Source: an uncultured Acidobacteriota bacterium
GTDB taxonomy: Bacteria > Acidobacteriota > Thermoanaerobaculia > Gp7-AA8
Direction: 5' to 3'
Assembly (NCBI GenBank): GCA_946887105.1
Contig: CAMPKJ010000165.1
Location: forward strand, 1-11,003
DNA: 11,003 nt
The stretch's first letter is position 1. Every line of letters starts with the position of its first letter. The position numbers and the translations under genes were made by a program. Shown piece after piece: positions 1-8,511 of this stretch. The notes below the pieces were generated by a model. The model saw only the letters and a program-made list of their open reading frames with translations. It ran no database searches and was not told the origin of the DNA.

Positions 1-87
1 TGAATGCGGTGCCGCTTCGGCACCTCCGGAAACAACGGCGACCCGCGATCCACGTCACGGGTCGCGGTTCACGGTGCGTGCCCGACG
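1..87. other. Non-coding left edge with two small hairpins
   Basis: No convincing reading frame is seen here. Two short inverted repeats are visible: 8-14 pairs with 18-24 (7-bp stem, 3-nt loop), and 39-45 pairs with 58-64 (7-bp stem, 12-nt loop). Neither is followed by a clear T-run on either strand, so calling them terminators is weak. The stretch lies downstream of the minus-strand VWA gene, and whatever gene lies to the left is outside the window. Confidence 0.4.
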
Positions 88-265
88 GCTACCGGAACGA
101 CGCTAGGCCTCCGGCGGCCGGGGCCACTGGCCCCGGACCCCGCTGGTTGGCATAGCCTCCGCGACACAGTGTGATTCCTTGCGAAAAGTGTCGCGGAGGC
201 TATGCCAACAGACGGGTCCGGGCCCGCGGCCCGGCCGCCGGAGGCCTAGCGTCCTCCCCGGTAGC
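88..265. repeat. Large nested inverted repeat (~178 bp palindrome)
   Basis: The inner arms 146-167 and 188-209 are a perfect 22-bp inverted repeat around a 20-nt loop (168-187). The outer arms start at 99 (GACGCTAGGCC...) and end at 253 (...GGCCTAGCGTC), and match perfectly for about 24 bp before a G/C-rich stretch with mismatches joins them to the inner stem. A further 8-bp match (88-95 with 258-265) extends the arms to the stop codon of the VWA gene. The whole could fold into one very long hairpin in DNA or RNA. There is no transposase, so it is either a non-autonomous palindromic element or a very strong 3' end structure. No T-tract follows the stem in the VWA direction, so classic intrinsic termination is not shown. 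Confidence 0.85.
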
Positions 266-1680
266 TACGGAAAGTACCCGCGCGGTGAGCGAAGTGAGTG
301 ACCGGCGCTCGAGGTGATTTTCAGCGGCCGCCATTGATCGGCGACGGACGCTTCGGAACGGAACACGATCTGATACTGCTGCCGCAGCTCCGCGGCGATG
401 CGTGCGTACACCGGACCGAGCTCGCGCTCCCGTTGAATGATGAAGTACGTCGCGCCCGTGTCTTCGGCGATGCGCGAGAGCCGGCGCGCCTGCAGGCGTC
501 CGATGCCGAGCTTCATCCAGCGCGAGAGCGACTTGTTCTTCACGATCGGGTACACCGGCACGCCCGCGTAGCGCGCGTAGTGCACGAGGTGATCGAGCGC
601 GAACCTGCTGCCCTGATCGACGCCGTCGGTGAGCACCACCAGCGCGTGGCGGCCGGGCGTTTTCTGCAGTTCGTACAGCATCTCGATGAGACTGTCGTAC
701 AGGTGCGTTTCTCCGATCGGCTGCACGCGATCCACCGCCTGCGCGACGCCGTTCCAGTCATTCGTGTAGCCGGTGAGCCAGAACGTTCTCTGATTGAAGC
801 CGACCACCGCCAGGCGGTCCTGCGGACGCAACAGCGCCCGCGCGAACTGCCGGGCCGCGGCCTTCACGACCGGCAGCTCCTCGAGCATGCTCTCCGAGTA
901 GTCGATGAGCACGATCACGTGCAGCGGCAGATCGTTCGCGGCAACGAGCCCGTCGATCGGCCGCGGCGTGCCGTTATCGAGCAGCGTGATCGCGTCCGCG
1001 CGCAGCGGCGCCTTCCCGCTGGCCACCGACACCGGCACCTGGTGCACCGTCACGTCCGTGGTCGCGTGCGCGCGATCGCCGAAGAAGAGGACGTCGTTCG
1101 CCTCCTGCTCGTTCGCGCGCGCGACGACGCGCGCGTAGATCGCGCCGGGAAACGTCGTCGCATCGACGGTCGCGCTGTACGGCGGCATCGCATCGCTGGC
1201 GATCTTCTCCTCGCCGACGTAAAAGTCGACGCCCCCGATCGTGATCTCGACAGGACGCATCACGCTCGCGTGCAGTTCGACGTTCCCGCTCTCCGGCCAC
1301 GCCGCCGGTCCCTGCAGCCGGACGCGGAACGGCGGACGCGGGTCGTTCACCACCATCTCGTCTTCGCCGGCGATCTTCCCCGCGGCGTCATAGCCGACCG
1401 CACGCATGCGCAGGCGGCGGATGTACAGACCGACATTCACCTGCGCCGTCATCGCCCGCCCCGGAGCTTCGCTGTGCTTCACACCGTTGATGAACAACTC
1501 CAGCCGCTCGACCGGCTCGGTCGCCACGACTGGAACGTAGAGCATGCCGGACGTGAGGCCGGTGGGCTTGTCGGTGATGCGAACGGTCTGGGCGCCAGCG
1601 GGGATGCTGAGCGCGATCGCGAGAAGAACGATGAACGAAGAACGATGAACGATGAGCGTCACGCCGTTTGAGAACAGCAT
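265..1680 (-). CDS. Exported von Willebrand factor A (VWA) domain protein, acidobacterial type
   Basis: A probably secreted or periplasmic protein with a metal-binding VWA domain; ligand and role are unknown. Numbering follows the longest frame (480 residues, ATG at 1707). The VWA domain covers about 261-395 and has a complete MIDAS: D269-Y-S271-E-S273, T334 in GETHLYDSL, and D361 in LTDG. This, and the short Gly/Ser-poor tail ending in RGYFP, fit the 'VWFA-related Acidobacterial domain' family. Residues about 40-250 look like beta-rich Ig-like modules. I prefer the ATG at 1680 (residue 10 of the long frame, 471 residues). It gives a compact signal peptide with core FIVLLAIALSIPAGA and cleavage after AGA, and has AAAGG some 12 nt upstream. 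The ATG at 1707 lies inside a heptamer repeat, which also encodes part of the signal peptide. It is the last gene of the minus-strand run and ends at a large palindrome. The domain call is firm; the start is less sure. Confidence 0.88.
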   Translation of the reverse strand: MLFSNGVTLIVHRSSFIVLLAIALSIPAGAQTVRITDKPTGLTSGMLYVPVVATEPVERLELFINGVKHSEAPGRAMTAQVNVGLYIRRLRMRAVGYDAAGKIAGEDEMVVNDPRPPFRVRLQGPAAWPESGNVELHASVMRPVEITIGGVDFYVGEEKIASDAMPPYSATVDATTFPGAIYARVVARANEQEANDVLFFGDRAHATTDVTVHQVPVSVASGKAPLRADAITLLDNGTPRPIDGLVAANDLPLHVIVLIDYSESMLEELPVVKAAARQFARALLRPQDRLAVVGFNQRTFWLTGYTNDWNGVAQAVDRVQPIGETHLYDSLIEMLYELQKTPGRHALVVLTDGVDQGSRFALDHLVHYARYAGVPVYPIVKNKSLSRWMKLGIGRLQARRLSRIAEDTGATYFIIQRERELGPVYARIAAELRQQYQIVFRSEASVADQWRPLKITSSAGHSLRSPRGYFP

Positions 1681-1720
1681 CGCGGCCGCCGGCCTTTCAT
1701 CGTTCATCGTTCATCGTTCG
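1625..1720. repeat. Heptamer repeats in inverted orientation
   Basis: The left arm (about 1625-1655) is a tandem run of the 7-nt unit GAACGAT with one variant unit (GAACGAA). The right arm (about 1696-1720) is three units of its reverse complement. The 16-bp sequence 1640-1655 is perfectly complementary to both 1697-1712 and 1704-1719, so the stem can slip by one unit. The loop is about 41-48 nt. The element sits across the ligD-VWA junction: the right arm lies just after the ligD stop (1725), while the left arm is translated as part of the VWA signal peptide. It is too short and spacer-free to be a CRISPR array. Confidence 0.85.
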
Positions 1721-1724
1721 CTGC

Positions 1725-2666
1725 TCATTTGCGGAACAACTTATACAGATCGACCCGCTTCGTCTTCGCCAGCACCGGCTTCCAAAGATCGCCCACTTCC
1801 TGCAATCGCTCGACGGCGTTGTCGATGCGGAAGTCCTCGATGTCGATGCCTTCCTCGATTTCGTCCCACGTCACCGGCATCGACGCGCCGGCGAACGGCG
1901 TGGGCCGGATCGAGTAAATCGACGCCAGCGTGCGTCCCCACGCGTTCTGGTTGTAGTCGACGAGCACGCGGCCGTACGGGCGTTTCGCCTTCATGTATTC
2001 GGCGGTGAGGATGTTCGCGTGGCGCGTTTCCAGCTCGACGGCGATCGCTTTCGCGAAGGTCCACACATCCTTTTGCGCGGGACCGCGCTTGATGGGGATG
2101 TAGACGTGGATCCCTTTCGAGCCGGTGGTCTTCGCGAACGTGGGCATGTTCAGCGCGCCGAGGATGTCGCGCACGCGCAAGGCCACTTCACGGACGCGCG
2201 CGAAGTTTGCGCCGGGACCGGGATCGAGATCGAAGTGCAGGAAGTCGGGGCGATCGGTGTCGTCGCAGCGCGCGTACCACGGGTTCAGGTCGATGCAGCC
2301 GAGGTTGATCAGCCAGAGCAGCGAAGGGAGGTCCTGCACGATCGGGAAGTTGATGCGCCCCGCGCTGCCGTGGTCGATCTCGCAGATCTCGATCCACTCC
2401 GGCCGCGGTTCCGGCGCGCGCTTCATGTAGAAAAAATCGCCCTCCGCGCCGTTCGGATAGCGCTTCATGACCATGGCGCGGTCGTGCACGTGCGGCAGCA
2501 GCCATGGCGAGACGTCGGCGTAGTACTGGAGGAGATCGCCCTTGGTGATGCCGAGCTTCTTCCAGAACGGCTTGCGCAGGTTCGTGAGGCGCACTTCGCG
2601 CGCGCCGAGCTTCACGATCACTTCATTGATGCCGGTGGGGATCTGCACGCCGCGCTTCGCAGCCAT
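1725..2666 (-). CDS. Stand-alone LigD-type polymerase (archaeo-eukaryotic primase family)
   Basis: A 313-residue protein corresponding to the polymerase domain of LigD, which in bacterial non-homologous end joining adds (ribo)nucleotides to broken ends bridged by Ku. Catalytic signatures are in the expected order: D146-L-D148-P for two metal-binding aspartates, TTGSKGIHVY at 180-189 for nucleotide binding (H187), and D237 in VLVDYNQN as the third acidic residue. The N-terminal region (NLRKPFWKKLGITKGDLLQYY, about 29-49) and the MKRYPNG segment (67-73) are also typical. There is no ligase or nuclease domain, so these must be encoded elsewhere, as must Ku. The length is normal for a single-domain form. 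The ATG start has no clear Shine-Dalgarno. It follows the upstream gene by 27 nt, which suggests co-transcription with uvrA and the YaaA-like gene. Confidence 0.93.
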   Translation of the reverse strand: MAAKRGVQIPTGINEVIVKLGAREVRLTNLRKPFWKKLGITKGDLLQYYADVSPWLLPHVHDRAMVMKRYPNGAEGDFFYMKRAPEPRPEWIEICEIDHGSAGRINFPIVQDLPSLLWLINLGCIDLNPWYARCDDTDRPDFLHFDLDPGPGANFARVREVALRVRDILGALNMPTFAKTTGSKGIHVYIPIKRGPAQKDVWTFAKAIAVELETRHANILTAEYMKAKRPYGRVLVDYNQNAWGRTLASIYSIRPTPFAGASMPVTWDEIEEGIDIEDFRIDNAVERLQEVGDLWKPVLAKTKRVDLYKLFRK

Positions 2667-2693
2667 CGGCGTTAGGGTAACGCGACCAACTTC

Positions 2694-3327
2694 TCACAGC
2701 GACGGCATCTTGCCGGTCGCGCCGGGCGGGCGTTTGCGGTTGCTGTCGAGCGTCGTGTACTCGAGCTCCGTGCCCGTGCGGGCGGCGCGGAGCATCAGCC
2801 CGCCGCGAGCCATGTCGCCGAGGCCCGCGAATGCGACCGGAAAACGCAGCCGCGAGCCGAGAATCGGCCAGAGCACGTCGACGTACTTGCCGGTGGCAAC
2901 GCTGCCGAGCAGCACCACCTCGGCGCCTTCATCGTGTTCGAGCGCGCGTGCAATCAATTGCGCATGCTCGCGCAGTGGTTTGACGTAGCTGCGCGCGTCG
3001 GCGTCGATGTCGATCCGGCGCATGCGTTTCATCCGCTCTTCGGTGATGCGCCAGTCCGGCGGAACCAGTCCGTAGCCGGAGGTGATGACGAAGATCCCGT
3101 CGCCGCCGATGTTCGGCGAGGGAACGGCGAAGCGCCGCGCGTAGGCGATCTTGCCGCGGAAATAGAGAGCGCTCATGAACGCGAATGCCTCCGCGATCGG
3201 CACCCCCGCTTCGGTGCGGTACTGCTGCGCGAGCGCAAATTTCGCGCGAGGAGAGGTGAGCTGCTTCGACCGCAATCCGTTCAGGGTCGCGGGCGAGAGG
3301 AGGAAGAGCCTTGCCGGCACACGCGCA

Positions 3328-3338
<11 letters not shown>
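2694..3338 (-). CDS. YaaA/DUF6884-like conserved protein of unknown function
   Basis: A 214-residue soluble protein without signal peptide or membrane segment. Segments visible: LLSPA (13-17), ALYFRGKIAYARRFA (57-71), VITSGYGLVPPDWRIT (84-99), and a conserved-looking C-terminal block with VVLLGSVATGKYVDVL (141-156) followed by AGLGDMARGGLMLR (171-184). The pattern (strand, tyrosine/arginine-rich helix, then 'hG.VPPD.RIT') resembles the YaaA/DUF6884 group, and I recall similar proteins being annotated only as hypothetical. E. coli YaaA limits oxidative DNA damage and binds DNA; transferring that role here is inference. The GTG start at 3338 overlaps the uvrA stop by 11 nt. A second GTG at 3320 (residue 7, 208 residues) would start 7 nt after that stop and is equally possible; neither has a good ribosome site. 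Position between uvrA and a LigD polymerase points to DNA damage response. Confidence 0.78.
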
Positions 3339-6174
<2,836 letters not shown>

Positions 6175-6354
6175 GGCGAAGGTGCTATTTAACTGCTAAC
6201 GGGGGTTGGGTGTTCCCGGGTCTACGGTGGGGAGAGTCTTACCGTCGGGAAGTCTCAAAGTCGCAAAGTCTCAAAGAGTGAGGCAAACCCCTTTGCGACT
6301 TTGAGACTTTGAGACTTTGCGACTTCGCGTCCCGGTCCATGCTATCTACAGGAT
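6175..6354. other. Divergent spacer between uvrA and the first YfhO gene
   Basis: A 180-nt spacer that must hold the promoters for both directions. Its right half is occupied by the octamer inverted repeat (6250-6325). An A/T-rich patch at 6185-6194 just before uvrA could contain a -10 element for the minus strand, and TATCTA at 6343-6348, preceded by TG, could be a weak -10 for the plus strand. Neither has a good -35 partner at standard spacing, so no promoter is called with confidence. Confidence 0.35.
6250..6325. repeat. Octamer repeats in inverted orientation
   Basis: The left arm 6250-6276 is a run of the 8-nt unit CAAAGTCT/CAAAGTCG; the right arm 6291-6325 is the reverse complement run (units ACTTTGAG and ACTTTGCG). 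Perfect 19-bp pairings exist in two slipped registers: 6258-6276 with 6307-6325, and 6250-6268 with 6291-6309. The loop is 30 nt for the first and 22 nt for the second. The element sits in the promoter region shared by uvrA and the first YfhO gene, 30 nt before the YfhO start. It has the same design as the heptamer element at 1625-1720 but a different unit. Confidence 0.85.
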
Positions 6355-8511
6355 GTGGCCCTCCCCCTCTACCTGATCACCACCGCGGCAATCCTCCTGG
6401 CCTGGGATCGCCGTATCCAGCGCGTGCCGCGCGTTGCGGCGATCGTGCTGGTCCTGATGCCGCTGGTGTTCACGGGGCGGGCGATGCTGACGAACCGGGT
6501 ATATGCGCCGGCCGACATCGCGTTCGTGGCCGAGCCGCTGCGCGATTATGCGAGCGATTACGGTGTGGCGGCGCCGCACAACATCCAGCTCTCCGATCTG
6601 CACGCGCAGATCCTGCCGTGGCAGCGCGCGGTGCGGCATGCGCTGGCGAACGGCCAGTGGCCGCTCTGGAATCCGTTCATCCTCTGCGGCGACATCCTCG
6701 CCGCGGCGGCGCAGCCGGCGGTGTACGACCCGTTCCAGTGGATCGGGATGCTGATCCCGCTCCGCGATGCGTTCACGTTCGGCGCGGCACTGACGTTTTT
6801 TCTGGCCGGCTTTTTCACCTGGGCATTCGCCCGCGCCCTGGGCATGAACGACACCGGCGCGTTCGTCGCCGCGGCCGGCTTCATGTTCTGCGGCATGATG
6901 GCGTTCTTCGTCGGATGGCCGCTCGGCCGCGCGTGGGCGTATCTGCCGCTGGTGCTCTTCGCCGCGCGGCGCCTCGTGCACGAGGAGAAAGCAGGGCTGC
7001 TGACGCTCGCGTTCGCGCTGCTGATCGTGGCCGGACATCCGGAGTCGGTGCTGCACGTCGTCGCCGCCGGCGCGGTGTACGGCGCGTTCGAATGGTTCGC
7101 GGTACGGCGCGCGAAGCCGGTCGCGCTGGCGATTGCATCCGGCGCGATCGCGTTGCTGCTCACGGCGGTCTATCTGCTGCCGTTCTTCGAGGCCGTGCCG
7201 CAGACGCTCGAGCACTTCATCCGCCAGGAGATGTACGCCACGCAGACGTACGACGTGCTCGCCAGGCCGCACGTGCAGCTCGCGCGGATGAAGAAAACCT
7301 TCGTTCCGGGCTTTCGCGATGGCGATCCGCTGTCGGCACGCGTCGGACCGATCGTGCTGGCGCTGGCGCTCGCCGGCGCCGTTCTGCGCTGGCGCAGGCG
7401 CGAGACGTGGTTCTTCGTCGTGCTCGCGGTGATCTCGCTGCTGGCGACGTTCGGGACGTGGCCGGTCGCACACGCGCTGCACGCGCTGCCGCTGTTCGAC
7501 ATCGCCATCAACGAGCGCCTGGCGTTCGCGGCCGCGTTCGCGCTAGCGATGCTCGCGGGATTTGCGGTTGATTCATTTGGAGTGCGGCAGCCGCCGCTGC
7601 CGCTTTCAAAGCGGTGGCTGCGGCCACCGCACTCCATAATCCTGGCCATCGTGCTCCTCTCACGCACCTGGGAAGACGGGCGCATCTACCCTGCCCTCCC
7701 GCGCGATGCGTTCTTCCCGCGCATCCCGCTCATCGCCGCGGTTCCCCGCGACGGGCGTGTCGTCGGGCATGAGTTCGCGTTCACCGGCAACAACCCCACC
7801 ATGTACGGCCTCGAAGACGCGCGCGGCTATCAGGCCATGACCAACCGCCGCCTGTATGAAACGTATCCGCTCTGGTCGACGTACCAGACCGCCTGGTACA
7901 ACCGCGTCGACGATCTCTCGCGTCCTTTCCTTTCTTTCCTCGACGTGCGCTACGCGATCGGCCGCCGCGATCCGCCGGCGGGGTGGCGGGTGATGAAAGA
8001 GGATCGCGGCACCCGGCTCTTCGAGAACATGAACGCCCTGCCGCGCGCGTTCGTGCCGTCGCGCATCCGCTATGAGCGCGATGGCGCCGCCGTCGTGAAG
8101 GCGATGCAGAGCGCGACCGGCTTCTCGCAGGTGGCGTGGATCGAGGCGCCCGAGTATGCGCCGCACGAGATCGCGAACGGACCCGGCCTGGTCACGCTGC
8201 GCCGCAGCGGTCTCGCGTACGACCTCGACGTGTCAATGGAGCATGACGGCTGGGTGGTGGTCTCCGCGACGGCGTGGAAAGGATGGCGCGCGCACGTCGA
8301 CGGCCATCGCATCGAGCCGCGTTTCGCCAATCACGCGTTTCTCGGCGTGTTCGTGCCGAAGGGTTCGCACCGCGTCACGCTCGTCTACCTGCCGCGCTCC
8401 TTCGCGACCGGCAGAAACATCTCCCTGATCACGCTCGCGCTGCTTTTCTTCTGTAGGATCGCGCCCGCATGCCGGCGATTCTTCTCTACCTCCCCGTCGC
8501 AATCGCGCTGA
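6355..8511 (+). CDS. YfhO-family polytopic membrane protein (paralogue 1, internally shortened)
   Basis: A 718-residue inner-membrane protein of the YfhO family, GT-C-like enzymes linked in Firmicutes to transfer of lipid-carried sugars onto cell-surface polymers; the acceptor here is unknown. Visible: an N-terminal helix, the extracytoplasmic motif SDLHAQILPW (80-89) followed by GQWPLWNP (100-107), many helices up to about 436, and a soluble C-terminal domain ending with AWKGWRAHVDG (640-650), NHAFLGVFVPKGSH (659-672) and a last helix at about 688-699. Compared with the neighbouring paralogue it lacks about 52 residues after position 401; that spot holds a 57-bp palindromic repeat translated as residues 409-427. 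The GTG start at 6355 fits the paralogue's N-terminus, but an AGGA lies only 1 nt before it, too close for normal use. The last 19 residues overlap the next gene and have no match in the paralogue. Confidence 0.85.
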   Translation: MALPLYLITTAAILLAWDRRIQRVPRVAAIVLVLMPLVFTGRAMLTNRVYAPADIAFVAEPLRDYASDYGVAAPHNIQLSDLHAQILPWQRAVRHALANGQWPLWNPFILCGDILAAAAQPAVYDPFQWIGMLIPLRDAFTFGAALTFFLAGFFTWAFARALGMNDTGAFVAAAGFMFCGMMAFFVGWPLGRAWAYLPLVLFAARRLVHEEKAGLLTLAFALLIVAGHPESVLHVVAAGAVYGAFEWFAVRRAKPVALAIASGAIALLLTAVYLLPFFEAVPQTLEHFIRQEMYATQTYDVLARPHVQLARMKKTFVPGFRDGDPLSARVGPIVLALALAGAVLRWRRRETWFFVVLAVISLLATFGTWPVAHALHALPLFDIAINERLAFAAAFALAMLAGFAVDSFGVRQPPLPLSKRWLRPPHSIILAIVLLSRTWEDGRIYPALPRDAFFPRIPLIAAVPRDGRVVGHEFAFTGNNPTMYGLEDARGYQAMTNRRLYETYPLWSTYQTAWYNRVDDLSRPFLSFLDVRYAIGRRDPPAGWRVMKEDRGTRLFENMNALPRAFVPSRIRYERDGAAVVKAMQSATGFSQVAWIEAPEYAPHEIANGPGLVTLRRSGLAYDLDVSMEHDGWVVVSATAWKGWRAHVDGHRIEPRFANHAFLGVFVPKGSHRVTLVYLPRSFATGRNISLITLALLFFCRIAPACRRFFSTSPSQSR
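7579..7635. repeat. 57-bp palindromic repeat inside a coding region
   Basis: Outer arms GGAGTGCGG (7579-7587) and CCGCACTCC (7627-7635) are perfect 9-bp inverted repeats. Inside them 7586-7606 and 7608-7628 pair at 16 of 21 positions, with two more as G-U pairs in RNA, leaving almost no loop. The length is exactly 19 codons and it is read without stop as residues 409-427 of the first YfhO protein, a Pro/Arg/Leu-rich stretch unlike the rest. Similar GGAGTGCGGCAG...-type palindromes are, as far as I recall, dispersed in genomes of several soil bacteria, which I cannot verify here. Confidence 0.85.
8455..8458 (+). promoter_or_regulatory. Ribosome binding site of the second YfhO gene
   Basis: AGGA lies 10 nt before the ATG at 8469, inside the 3' end of the preceding gene. 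It is one of the few recognisable Shine-Dalgarno sequences in the window and supports the ATG at 8469 and translational coupling of the two genes. Confidence 0.5.

Noticed and set aside
88..265. Insertion sequence or complete transposon
   Set aside because: There is no room for a transposase and no target-site duplication that I can define; only a palindrome is supported.
298..1671. Long plus-strand open frame (457 residues) opposite the VWA gene
   Set aside because: It is Arg/His-rich with no recognisable motif, and the opposite strand encodes a clear VWA domain with an intact MIDAS. Long antisense frames are expected at this GC content.
1625..1720. Possible CRISPR or toxin-type tandem array
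   Set aside because: The units are 7 nt without spacers and change orientation in the middle, which does not fit CRISPR.
1725..2666. Complete LigD (polymerase, nuclease and ligase)
   Set aside because: Only the polymerase domain is present; no ligase KxDG motif or nuclease motif is found in the neighbouring genes, and no Ku gene is in the window.
6309..7571. Plus-strand frame of 420 residues and the minus-strand frame at 6346-7482 over the first YfhO gene
   Set aside because: Both are Arg/Ala-rich shadow frames; only the frame from 6355 matches the paralogue and shows membrane helices.
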